From: Phycisphaerae bacterium
GTDB lineage: Bacteria > Planctomycetota > Phycisphaerae > Phycisphaerales > SM1A02
Assembly: GCA_002690755.1 (NCBI GenBank)
Contig: NZFT01000006.1
Coordinates: 18,142 to 26,393 of the forward strand
Reading direction: 5' to 3'
Length of the DNA stretch: 8,252 bases
Positions 1 through 6,792 of the stretch are shown here, in pieces. Under the pieces are notes generated by a model. The model did no database searches, was not told the DNA's origin, and saw only the letters and a program-made list of their open reading frames with translations. Made by a program: the position numbers and the translations under genes. The first letter of the stretch is position 1; the number at the start of each line of letters is the position of its first letter.

Positions 1-2393
1 AGTTCAAGTCCGAGCTCAAATGGAACTCCCAGGTGAGGGATCGGGACGACTTCCTGACCTATCAGGGTGGAGGCGTCAACCGCTGGGGGAACGAGACGGG
101 TTCGCGGGCGATCCCGCCGCTCAAGAGTCCGGACGCGGTTCCCGGCGATCCGCTCTACGGCGTCTACGACTACGACGGGCAGCCGATCGGCGTCTCCACC
201 GGGAACGCGCCGCAGATGTACAAGTGGTCCGTTGATCTCGGTGGGCGCCACGAGTTCGACAGCGGGGTCGTGATCGGTGGATTCGCGACCTTCTTCTACG
301 AACGCGACGCTTCCTACTTCGACAACGGCGTCGACAATTCCTACTGGGTGACGACGCCCGGCGGAACCGAACTCACCCCGGAGACCGGCGGCGCGGACGG
401 GTCCTCGGTCGGACCGGGAAACGACTTCAACACCGGGCTCTACGACATCACCGAGGGCGTCGAATCCGTCCAGTGGGGCGGACTCGCCACGGGAGGGATC
501 CAGTGGGAGGCGTGGGGGCGTCACGAGATCGACGCGGCGTATCTCTACACCCGCACCACCGACGACGTGGCCACCCTCGCCGAGGACACCCGTGGAAAAC
601 GGTGGTTCACGGAGACCTTCTACGACGTCCCCTACGAACTCGACGACCCCGACAATCCGGGCAACATCCGGGAGAACCAGCTGACGGCTCCGTATCTCCG
701 GACCCAGACGCTCAACTACACGGAACGCACCGTCGAGTCGACGCAGTTCTCCGGCGATCACGCCTGGGACGCGTCCTACCTCGACATCGGGATCGATGAC
801 GTCATCCAGTTCACGGGCATCGAGTTCGACTGGACCGGCTCCTTCGGGCGGGCCACCCAGTACGAGCCGGACAAGCGCCAGTTCGGCTCGAAGTGGTCGC
901 CCGGATACACCCTTGAACTCGTCCCCGGATTCCCGCAGTTCGACCTTCCGGTCAGTTCTTACTACAGCCCGTTCAAGCCCGACGCGAACTTCACGATCGG
1001 AAACCTCCAGCACATCTACAAGAACATCGACGAGACCAGTCGTCAGTTGTCGCTCAACCTGACGCTTCCCTTCGAGCAGTGGACCGGCGACGGCGGTTAC
1101 GTGAAGCTCGGGAGCTTCATCGACAACGTGAAACGGACCTACGACCAGGAGACCTTCGCGAACTTCGGAGACAACTCCACCTATCCCGAGAATCCGCTGG
1201 GGCCGATCGGCGGTCCCGCGATCCCCGGTCCGGGATTCGACGACTTCTGGTCGGACGTGTACCCGTTTCAGGACGGGCACCCGATCACCGACGGCGGGGA
1301 TTCGAATCCCGACGTGGACTACGTCGGTGACCAGCGGATCGCCGCGACCTACGCGATGATCGACCTTCCGCTCATCTCCGGCATCAACGTCATCGGTGGA
1401 TATCGCTGGGAAAGCACCGACATCTCGATCGTGAACGACCCCGAACCCGGGGCCACCTGGTTTCCGGCGGGATCCCTCACTCCGGTCGCCCTCGGACCCG
1501 GGGATGCCGACGTCGACTACTCCCAGAAGGACGCGCTTCCGGCGATCGCGCTGGTCGTGCAGCCGATCGACGCGTTGACGATTCGAGGGTCCTACACCCG
1601 GACCGTGGCCCGGCAGACCTTCAAGGAACTCTCCCCCATCCTGCAGCAGGAGTTCCTCGGTGGTCCGATCTTCATCGGCAATCCATCGCTGACGATGAGC
1701 GAGGTGGAGAATCTGGACCTCCGCGTCGACTTCACCCCGTTCGAAGGCGGGCTGTTCTCGGTGAGTCAGTTCCAGAAGAACCTCACCGATCCGATCCAGT
1801 ACGTCCAGCGCGGCACGCCGGCGTTCAGTTTCACCACCCCGGAGAACTATGATTCGGGTCTCATCGAGGGATTCGAACTCGAGGCTCGTCAGAACTTCGG
1901 CGCGATCGACGAGTCGCTGCGGGCGTTCACGATCGGTGGAAATGCCGCGTTCATCGAGAGCACCGTGAATCTCCCCCAGGCCGACATCGACCGGTTCGCC
2001 TCGCCGCAGATTCTCCAGCCCGCCACGACCGAGGCGATGGCCGGAGCGCCGGACATGCTTCTCAACCTCTACCTGACGATCGACATCGAGGAGACGGGGA
2101 CGCGATTCGGGGCCTTCTACACCATGCAGGGCGACACCCTCGTCGCCGGGGCCGGCGTCTCTTCGGATAACAACTACATTCCGAGCATCTACGCGATGCC
2201 GGTGAACACCCTGAATCTGACCTTCTCGCAGGAGTTCTTCGACAACTTCACGTTCTTCGTCAAGGCGAAGAACCTTCTGAATCCCGATATAGAGACCGTC
2301 TATCGGATGCCCGACGGCGCCGAGACGCTCCACACCTCCTATTCCGCCGGCGTCGATCTCTCCATCGGGGTGACGGCGTCCTTCACCTTCTGA
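1..2393 (+). CDS. TonB-dependent outer-membrane receptor, C-terminal barrel (5' partial)
   Basis: Outer-membrane beta-barrel transporter that would import a bulky substrate using energy delivered by TonB. The frame is open from base 3, so the gene begins upstream of the window; the GTG at 33 is internal. 796 residues are visible (residue 1 = codon at base 3). They begin at an early barrel strand (FKSELKWNSQVRDRDD), so the signal peptide, TonB box and plug are missing. Recognisable family motifs are YTER (about 239), EPDKR (from 288), SYTRTVARQTFKELSP (from 530), NPSLTMSEVENLDLRVDF, EGFELEA (about 622) and a terminal strand ending in Phe (SFTF), as expected for recognition by the BAM assembly machinery. 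Alternating aromatic/polar strands and Gly/Pro/Asp-rich extracellular loops (for example around residues 390-430) fit a large barrel. The partner energy-transduction genes follow directly. The substrate cannot be inferred from sequence alone. Confidence 0.93.
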   Translation, partial: FKSELKWNSQVRDRDDFLTYQGGGVNRWGNETGSRAIPPLKSPDAVPGDPLYGVYDYDGQPIGVSTGNAPQMYKWSVDLGGRHEFDSGVVIGGFATFFYERDASYFDNGVDNSYWVTTPGGTELTPETGGADGSSVGPGNDFNTGLYDITEGVESVQWGGLATGGIQWEAWGRHEIDAAYLYTRTTDDVATLAEDTRGKRWFTETFYDVPYELDDPDNPGNIRENQLTAPYLRTQTLNYTERTVESTQFSGDHAWDASYLDIGIDDVIQFTGIEFDWTGSFGRATQYEPDKRQFGSKWSPGYTLELVPGFPQFDLPVSSYYSPFKPDANFTIGNLQHIYKNIDETSRQLSLNLTLPFEQWTGDGGYVKLGSFIDNVKRTYDQETFANFGDNSTYPENPLGPIGGPAIPGPGFDDFWSDVYPFQDGHPITDGGDSNPDVDYVGDQRIAATYAMIDLPLISGINVIGGYRWESTDISIVNDPEPGATWFPAGSLTPVALGPGDADVDYSQKDALPAIALVVQPIDALTIRGSYTRTVARQTFKELSPILQQEFLGGPIFIGNPSLTMSEVENLDLRVDFTPFEGGLFSVSQFQKNLTDPIQYVQRGTPAFSFTTPENYDSGLIEGFELEARQNFGAIDESLRAFTIGGNAAFIESTVNLPQADIDRFASPQILQPATTEAMAGAPDMLLNLYLTIDIEETGTRFGAFYTMQGDTLVAGAGVSSDNNYIPSIYAMPVNTLNLTFSQEFFDNFTFFVKAKNLLNPDIETVYRMPDGAETLHTSYSAGVDLSIGVTASFTF

Positions 2394-2430
2394 ACCGATC
2401 CGCCGCGATCCATTCGACCGGAACCAGACC

Positions 2431-3258
2431 ATGAAGAATCCCGCATCATTCCCGAGAACCCGCCTTCGGAGATCCTCCGTCGTTCGAGGCCTGCTGGGCC
2501 CCACGCTGCTCGTCGGGGGTCTGGGTGTGCTCGGCGCCGCGCCGGCCGTGCCTCCGCCGGAGGCGGCGCAGATCGAATCGGCGCGACAGGCGATGCGACT
2601 CTGGGTGGAGACCCGCAAGGAGATCTCGGCCGAGCGGGCGAACGCCGTGCTCTCCCGGGACATGCTCGAGAATCGCATCGAACTGGTCGAGGCCGAGATC
2701 GAACGGCTGCGTGGTGAAGTGACGCGAATCGAGGGTGAGATGACCGACGCCGACATCGCCCGGGAGGAACTCCTGGAGCGGAAGTCGAGTCTCGACGACG
2801 CGGCGTCGGCCCTCGAGGGGGTCATCGAGCAGATCGAGACGAGGACCCGCGGTCTCCTCGTGAAGCTTCCGGTCCCGCTGCGCGAACGGGTCTCGCTGCT
2901 GAGCCGCCGGCTCGGCGACGATGGCTCGACGCCCGACGGCACGCTCGCGGAGCGTTTCATGAACACGATCGGCGTTCTCAACGAGGTGGACAAGTTCAAC
3001 GGCGACATCCTCACCCTCCGCGAGTCCCTCGTCCTCGGCGACGGTCGGGACGCGGAGGTCGACGTGGTCTACATCGGACTCGGTCAGGCGTTCTACGTGA
3101 GCGACGACGGAACCGATGCCGGTCGAGGTCGCATCACCGACGAGGGATGGAAGTGGGTGTCCGATCCAACGATGGCGGGCCCCGTGCGTGACGTGGTGAG
3201 GATCCTCGCCGGGGAACGGCCCGCGGCCTTCGTCAAGATTCCGGTGGCGATCGACTGA
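2431..3258 (+). CDS. DUF3450 family periplasmic coiled-coil protein
   Basis: 275 residues, of unsettled biochemical role. The family is repeatedly found beside TtpC/ExbB/ExbD/TonB operons, which suggests a periplasmic accessory of the TonB motor. Residues 1-37 look like a long basic signal sequence (RTRLRRSSVVRG followed by a hydrophobic stretch ending GAAPA). Residues 45-140 are a charged heptad-like coiled coil. Residues 144-160 carry the LPVPLRERVSLLSRRL segment, and 208-275 form the C-terminal module with YIGLGQAFYVSDDGT, GWKWV and FVKIPV, which is the DUF3450 signature as I remember it. The ATG at 2431 starts 37 bases after the receptor stop without a clear Shine-Dalgarno sequence; a GAACCAG precedes it. 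The stop (3256-3258) overlaps an ATG at 3258 by one base, so translation may be coupled to the next gene. Family assignment is by recognition, not by a search. Confidence 0.85.
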   Translation: MKNPASFPRTRLRRSSVVRGLLGPTLLVGGLGVLGAAPAVPPPEAAQIESARQAMRLWVETRKEISAERANAVLSRDMLENRIELVEAEIERLRGEVTRIEGEMTDADIAREELLERKSSLDDAASALEGVIEQIETRTRGLLVKLPVPLRERVSLLSRRLGDDGSTPDGTLAERFMNTIGVLNEVDKFNGDILTLRESLVLGDGRDAEVDVVYIGLGQAFYVSDDGTDAGRGRITDEGWKWVSDPTMAGPVRDVVRILAGERPAAFVKIPVAID

Positions 3259-3273
3259 TGCCGCGCGCGAACC

Positions 3274-3280
3274 AGGAAAG
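3274..3280 (+). promoter_or_regulatory. Ribosome binding site deciding the TtpC-like start
   Basis: AGGAAAG sits 7 bases before ATG 3288. It lies inside the reading frame that would begin at ATG 3258, so it favours the shorter product, whose first residues are a normal signal peptide. Confidence 0.6.
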
Positions 3281-3287
3281 AAGCACC

Positions 3288-4934
3288 ATGAAGAATCAAC
3301 TCACCAACGCACTGTTCGGACTCGTCTCCGGCATCCTGCTCGCCAACGGGACCGCCCTCGGGCAGGCCCCGGATCCGCCGCCCGCCTCGGAGGGTGGAGG
3401 AGCCACCTCCTCGGTCGCGGACGTGGCCGTCTCCGACGGATCCCTGGAGGGCGTTTCCCTCGAGATGCAGGAACGGCTCGACGCGAGTCTTCGCGAACTC
3501 GCGGAACTTCGCGCGAGCATCGTCGAGCAGAACGTTCCACTGAGTCGTCGACTCTCGGAACTCGAATCGGAGCTCCAGGAGGCGCGAGACGAGTACCAGC
3601 GAAAGAGTCGGCTTCAGGACAGTCGGGCGCTCGGACTGGCTTCGCTCACCACGCAGGTGAACGCGGCGGAACAGGCTGAGAACTTCCTCGCCAACCTGCT
3701 TCGGCAGTACGTGACCAACTGGCAGTCCAGGCTTCCGATCGGCGAGATCCAGCGATACGAAGCGGAGCTCGCGGCGGCTCGGAACGCACCCGAGGACGCG
3801 ACGCTCGACGACCGGGAGCGATTCGAGGCGCAAGCGGCGCTGGTGCTCACCGCGATCGATCGAATCGACGATGCGATCGGGGGCAGCAAGTTCCGTGGTT
3901 ACGCGCTCGATGACTCGGGACTTCGAACCGAGGGAACCTATGTCGTGGTGGGGCCGTCGCAGTTCTTCCGCAGCGCCGACGGTACCCGGGTGGGCAACGT
4001 GGAATTGAAGGCCAATTCGCGCGAGCCGTCGATCGTCACGTTCAACGATCCGCTCGACGCCGACGCGGCGGAGCGGGTGATCACCAGCGATTCGGGCCTG
4101 CTTCCCTTCGATCCCAGCCTCGGCAACGCCCGGGTGATCGAGACGCTCGACGAAACGGTGACCGAGCACATCCTTCGCGGCGGACCGGTGGTCTGGCCGA
4201 TCCTCGGTCTCGCCGCGGCGGCCCTCCTGGCCGCGATCGGCAAGTGGATCAGTCTGTCGCTCGTTCCCAGTCCGTCCCGCAAGCGGATCGATGCCCTCCT
4301 CCAGTGCGTGGAGGAGGGTCGTCTCGACGCGGCGAAGGAGGCCGCGGCGGGTATCCGTGGTCCGACCGGGGAGATGCTCGCCGCGGGTGTGGCATTGATC
4401 GGCAAGCCGGTCGAACTCCTCGAGGAGGTCATGTACGAGCGGGTGCTCGTGACCCGGCTCAAGGTCCAGCGTCTGCTTCCGTTCATCGCGATCTCGGCGG
4501 CCGCGGCGCCGTTGCTCGGCCTGCTGGGCACCGTGACCGGCATCATCAGCACGTTCAAGCTCATCACGGTCTTCGGAACCGGTGACGTGAAGACGCTCTC
4601 CGGCGGGATCTCCGAGGCGCTGATCACCACGGAGCTCGGACTGATCGCGGCGATCCCCGCCCTTCTCCTCCACGCCTACCTTTCCCGGAAGGCGAAGGGC
4701 ATCACCGACCGCATGGAGCAGTCCGCGCTGTCGCTCGTGAACGGGGTCGCGATCGGGCAGCCGGACGCACGAGACGCCGGGTCCGATCACGCACGGTCTG
4801 ACGCCTCGCCCGGTGGCGGAAATGATGCGTCCGCGGCGGAGTCCGCGCGGGACGCCCTCGTGGAACTGCTCGGTCCGCTCCTCGAGGAACGACGCGGTTC
4901 CGGCGATTCGAGACCAAAATCGGACCCCGCTTGA
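3288..4934 (+). CDS. TtpC-like long MotA/TolQ/ExbB protein with periplasmic N-terminal extension
   Basis: 548 residues, more than twice the size of ordinary ExbB (about 220-240). Order of parts: signal peptide 1-27 (cleavage likely after LGQA); Pro/Gly/Ser-rich spacer to about 50; periplasmic coiled coil about 55-195; beta-like segment about 205-255 with FFRSADGT; first membrane helix about 298-325; cytoplasmic loop; two further helices about 396-430 and 437-465 forming the MotA/TolQ/ExbB core; acidic tail 485-548. In the core, T415 of GTVTG and E443/T448 of SEALITT match E. coli ExbB T148, E176 and T181. Vibrio TtpC, required by the TonB2 system, has the same layout. I chose ATG 3288 because AGGAAAG lies 7 bases upstream and the protein then opens with a clean signal peptide. 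The upstream ATG at 3258 would add ten polar residues. Likely role: an extra inner-membrane component linking the motor to the periplasm. Confidence 0.9.
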   Translation: MKNQLTNALFGLVSGILLANGTALGQAPDPPPASEGGGATSSVADVAVSDGSLEGVSLEMQERLDASLRELAELRASIVEQNVPLSRRLSELESELQEARDEYQRKSRLQDSRALGLASLTTQVNAAEQAENFLANLLRQYVTNWQSRLPIGEIQRYEAELAAARNAPEDATLDDRERFEAQAALVLTAIDRIDDAIGGSKFRGYALDDSGLRTEGTYVVVGPSQFFRSADGTRVGNVELKANSREPSIVTFNDPLDADAAERVITSDSGLLPFDPSLGNARVIETLDETVTEHILRGGPVVWPILGLAAAALLAAIGKWISLSLVPSPSRKRIDALLQCVEEGRLDAAKEAAAGIRGPTGEMLAAGVALIGKPVELLEEVMYERVLVTRLKVQRLLPFIAISAAAAPLLGLLGTVTGIISTFKLITVFGTGDVKTLSGGISEALITTELGLIAAIPALLLHAYLSRKAKGITDRMEQSALSLVNGVAIGQPDARDAGSDHARSDASPGGGNDASAAESARDALVELLGPLLEERRGSGDSRPKSDPA

Positions 4935-4967
4935 CCCCGATTCCGCCGCCAATGGAGCACTTCCATC

Positions 4968-5612
4968 ATGGAACCAAACACCGAACCCGACACCCTCGGC
5001 CTCTGGGGCCAGGCCGTCGAGACCTGGATGGACGGGGGTTGGGCGATGATCCCGCTCGCGGTGGTCGCGTTCATCATCTTCGGCCTCGGTACCGACCTCT
5101 ACATGACCCTTCGCGGGAAGGGCTTCAAGCGTCTCTCCGAATCCGCCTGGCGGGAGTGGATCGACACCCCGGATCGTCGCCGGGGCCGCGTCGGACGGAT
5201 CATCGAGGTCGCGTCGGCGGCTCGGACCATCCAGGAGTGCGAGGCCATCTTCGAGGCGATCCGGTTGAAGGAGCTGAGCCCGATCCGGCGCAGTCTGCTG
5301 CTGATGCGGACCTGCGTGGGCGCGGCGCCGTTGCTTGGACTGCTGGGCACCGTGACCGGCATGCTCGCGACCTTCACCGCGCTTGCGACGGGGTCGGGTG
5401 GGGACAAGACGATGGGGCTCATCGCATCGGGCATCTCGGAAGCACTGATCACCACCGAGACCGGCCTGGTGATCGCGCTTCCGGGCGTGTTCTTCCAGTA
5501 CCAGATGAACCGCACCTTCGAGCGATACCGGGCGTTTCTCGCTCAGCTTGAATCGGTGTTCACACAGAAGATCCATCAGCGACAGGTCGAGTCTTCACGA
5601 CTCGCGGCCTGA
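4968..5612 (+). CDS. exbB: ExbB-type proton channel subunit (MotA/TolQ/ExbB family)
   Basis: 214 residues, the usual size for ExbB2-type proteins. It forms the inner-membrane ring around ExbD that uses the proton gradient to drive TonB. There is no cleaved signal peptide. Helix 1 is about 25-46 (MIPLAVVAFIIFGLG), a cytoplasmic domain spans about 47-110, helix 2 is about 112-138 with APLLGLLGTVTG, and helix 3 is about 153-178 with SGISEALITTETGLVIALPG. T128, E158 and T163 correspond to T148, E176 and T181 of E. coli ExbB, so the channel residues look intact. The last 35 residues are a charged amphipathic helix. It starts 33 bases after the TtpC-like gene, with GGAG at 4954-4957 ten bases before the ATG. 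Its core closely resembles that of the preceding gene, so the two are in-operon paralogs; this one is the likely motor subunit. Confidence 0.95.
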   Translation: MEPNTEPDTLGLWGQAVETWMDGGWAMIPLAVVAFIIFGLGTDLYMTLRGKGFKRLSESAWREWIDTPDRRRGRVGRIIEVASAARTIQECEAIFEAIRLKELSPIRRSLLLMRTCVGAAPLLGLLGTVTGMLATFTALATGSGGDKTMGLIASGISEALITTETGLVIALPGVFFQYQMNRTFERYRAFLAQLESVFTQKIHQRQVESSRLAA

Positions 5613-5625
5613 CGCGAAACTCGAC

Positions 5626-5630
5626 AGGAG
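5626..5630 (+). promoter_or_regulatory. Ribosome binding site for ExbD (supports GTG start)
   Basis: AGGAG lies 8 bases before GTG 5639. The next in-frame ATG is inside the conserved VDMSPLID stretch, so the GTG is required for a complete protein. Confidence 0.75.
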
Positions 5631-5638
5631 ATCCATTC

Positions 5639-6055
5639 GTGGGACGATTCCGAGAAAAGAGCGGCGAGGAGGGGAACGAGGCTTCGGTCGACATGTCCCC
5701 GCTCATCGACTGCGTGTTCATCCTGCTGATCTTCTTCATCGTCACGACGACGTTCGTCGAGGAGACGGGCGTCGACGTCGACAAGCCGCAGGCGGCGTCG
5801 TCGGCGGCCCTGGACAAGAACAGCATCATGATCGCGCTCACCAAGGAAGGTGACATCCGGTACGGCGGCCGGGGCATCGCCATGAACGAGATCAGGCCGC
5901 TGGTTCGACGGCTCCTCAACGGAGATCCGTCCCTGCCGGTGATCATCGAGGCGGACGAGGGTTCGAAGACGGGTCTCATGATCCAGATTCTGGACGAGGT
6001 CAAGCTCGCCAAGCCCGACGATCCGCCGACCGTCAGCGTCGCCACCAGGATGTGA
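5639..6055 (+). CDS. exbD: ExbD/TolR-type motor subunit
   Basis: 138 residues, normal for ExbD. This single-helix protein sits inside the ExbB ring and carries the proton-binding aspartate. A short charged cytoplasmic N-terminus (1-17) leads into VDMSPLIDCVFILLIFFIV, where D24 occupies the place of E. coli ExbD D25. Residues 45-138 are the periplasmic beta-alpha domain (SIMIALTKEGDIRYGGR, then VIIEADEGSKTGLMIQILDEVKLA), ending in TVSVATRM. The start is GTG 5639, supported by AGGAG 8 bases upstream, 26 bases after the exbB stop. The stop TGA 6053-6055 overlaps a possible GTG at 6052, giving tight coupling to the TonB gene. All expected parts are present. Confidence 0.95.
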   Translation: MGRFREKSGEEGNEASVDMSPLIDCVFILLIFFIVTTTFVEETGVDVDKPQAASSAALDKNSIMIALTKEGDIRYGGRGIAMNEIRPLVRRLLNGDPSLPVIIEADEGSKTGLMIQILDEVKLAKPDDPPTVSVATRM

Positions 6056-6057
6056 AC

Positions 6058-6064
6058 AGGAGGG
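6058..6064 (+). promoter_or_regulatory. Strong ribosome binding site deciding the TonB start
   Basis: AGGAGGG, the best Shine-Dalgarno match in the window, lies 8 bases before GTG 6073. It supports that start over GTG 6052, which overlaps the exbD stop and would place this site inside the coding sequence. Confidence 0.75.
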
Positions 6065-6072
6065 TCTCGCCC

Positions 6073-6747
6073 GTGATTCGAAGGACGCTCGACATCCTCC
6101 GCTCCCTCGTGAAGCGCACCGTGGTGGTGGGTGGTGGCGTCGCCTTGACGCTCATCTTCTTCCTCGTCCTGCCGCTCATGCAGCGGATCGGGGATCTCGG
6201 AGGTGACGACGTCGTCGTCAGACAGATCAATCTCGCCGCGTTCGAGCCGCCGCCACCACCGCCGGAACCGGAAGAGCCGGAACCGCCCGAGGAGTCGGAG
6301 GACATCGAGCCGCCCGAGATCTCGGATGAGATCGAACCGCTCGATCTCAACATGCTCAGCGATCTTCTCGAGGGAAGCATCGGTGGGGATCTCGGCTCGG
6401 CCGACTTCACCGTCGATCTCGGCGCTGCCGGAGGCGAGGAACCAGATACCGACTGGATGCTCGACGATCTCGACGAACGTCCGGTCGCGACGTATCGGGA
6501 GGCGCCGAATCTCGCCGACGAATCGCAGCGCCGGGCCCGACTCTACGGCGCGGAGGTCTGGGTGATCTTCATCGTCGACGAACGGGGGCGGGTCGCCGAG
6601 GCCGAGGTGCAACGTTCCACCGACCCCCGATTCAACTCGGCGTGCCTCGCCGCGATCCGCAAGTGGCAGTTCGAGCCAGGCAAACGGGATGGCACTCCAG
6701 TCCGCGCTCGCATGCGAGTTCCCTTCATCTTCAACAAGACCCGGTGA
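6073..6747 (+). CDS. tonB: TonB energy-transducing protein
   Basis: 224 residues from GTG 6073 (231 from GTG 6052). It links the ExbB-ExbD motor to the outer-membrane receptor. A basic N-terminus (MIRRTLDILRSLVKR) precedes a signal anchor at about 17-37 (VVVGGGVALTLIFFLVLPLM). The anchor has no histidine, unlike E. coli TonB with H20, and looks TonB2-like. A short, strongly acidic proline-rich stretch follows (about 57-90: a six-proline run, then EPEEPEPPEE), with no Lys-Pro repeat. After an acidic, Gly-rich linker, the C-terminal domain runs about 160-221, with VWVIFIVDERGRV, then AIRKWQFEPGKRDGTPV and RVPFIF, all typical of TonB. The usual Pro-x-Tyr-Pro before this domain is replaced by APNLADESQRRARLYGAEV. 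Because the same operon carries a receptor, exbB and exbD, I call it TonB rather than a TolA-like protein. Confidence 0.92.
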   Translation: MIRRTLDILRSLVKRTVVVGGGVALTLIFFLVLPLMQRIGDLGGDDVVVRQINLAAFEPPPPPPEPEEPEPPEESEDIEPPEISDEIEPLDLNMLSDLLEGSIGGDLGSADFTVDLGAAGGEEPDTDWMLDDLDERPVATYREAPNLADESQRRARLYGAEVWVIFIVDERGRVAEAEVQRSTDPRFNSACLAAIRKWQFEPGKRDGTPVRARMRVPFIFNKTR

Positions 6748-6792
6748 TCCGACCGGCTTCCTCCACGATTCGCTCCACCGAGAACCAGAACC

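Noticed and set aside
33..35. GTG at 33 as the start of the receptor gene.
   Set aside because: The same frame is open to the window edge and encodes a barrel-like strand upstream. A start here would lack a signal peptide and plug.
2394..2430. Intergenic gap as a possible terminator or promoter after the receptor.
   Set aside because: No stem with a T-run and no convincing -35/-10 pair; the gap of 37 bases fits read-through within an operon.
3938..4630. A 230-codon minus-strand frame rich in Ser, Arg and Ala.
   Set aside because: Complement of the TtpC-like core; no motif, and composition typical of a shadow frame.
4931..5551. A 206-codon plus-strand frame overlapping exbB.
   Set aside because: It is a frame-shifted reading of exbB with an Arg/Gly/His-rich, non-protein-like product, while the 4968 frame encodes textbook ExbB.
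3093..5576. An 827-codon open frame on the minus strand.
   Set aside because: It lies opposite three well-supported genes. Its product is rich in Arg, Gly, His and Asp with no recognisable domain, as expected for the complement of high-GC coding sequence, where stop codons are rare.
6052..6054. GTG at 6052 as the TonB start, overlapping the exbD stop.
   Set aside because: A strong AGGAGGG sits 8 bases before GTG 6073, whereas 6052 has no such site. Coupled initiation at 6052 cannot be fully excluded.
6247..6320. CCG/GAG-rich stretch as a DNA repeat.
   Set aside because: It is the proline/glutamate linker of TonB, explained by the protein, and shows no regular DNA repeat unit.
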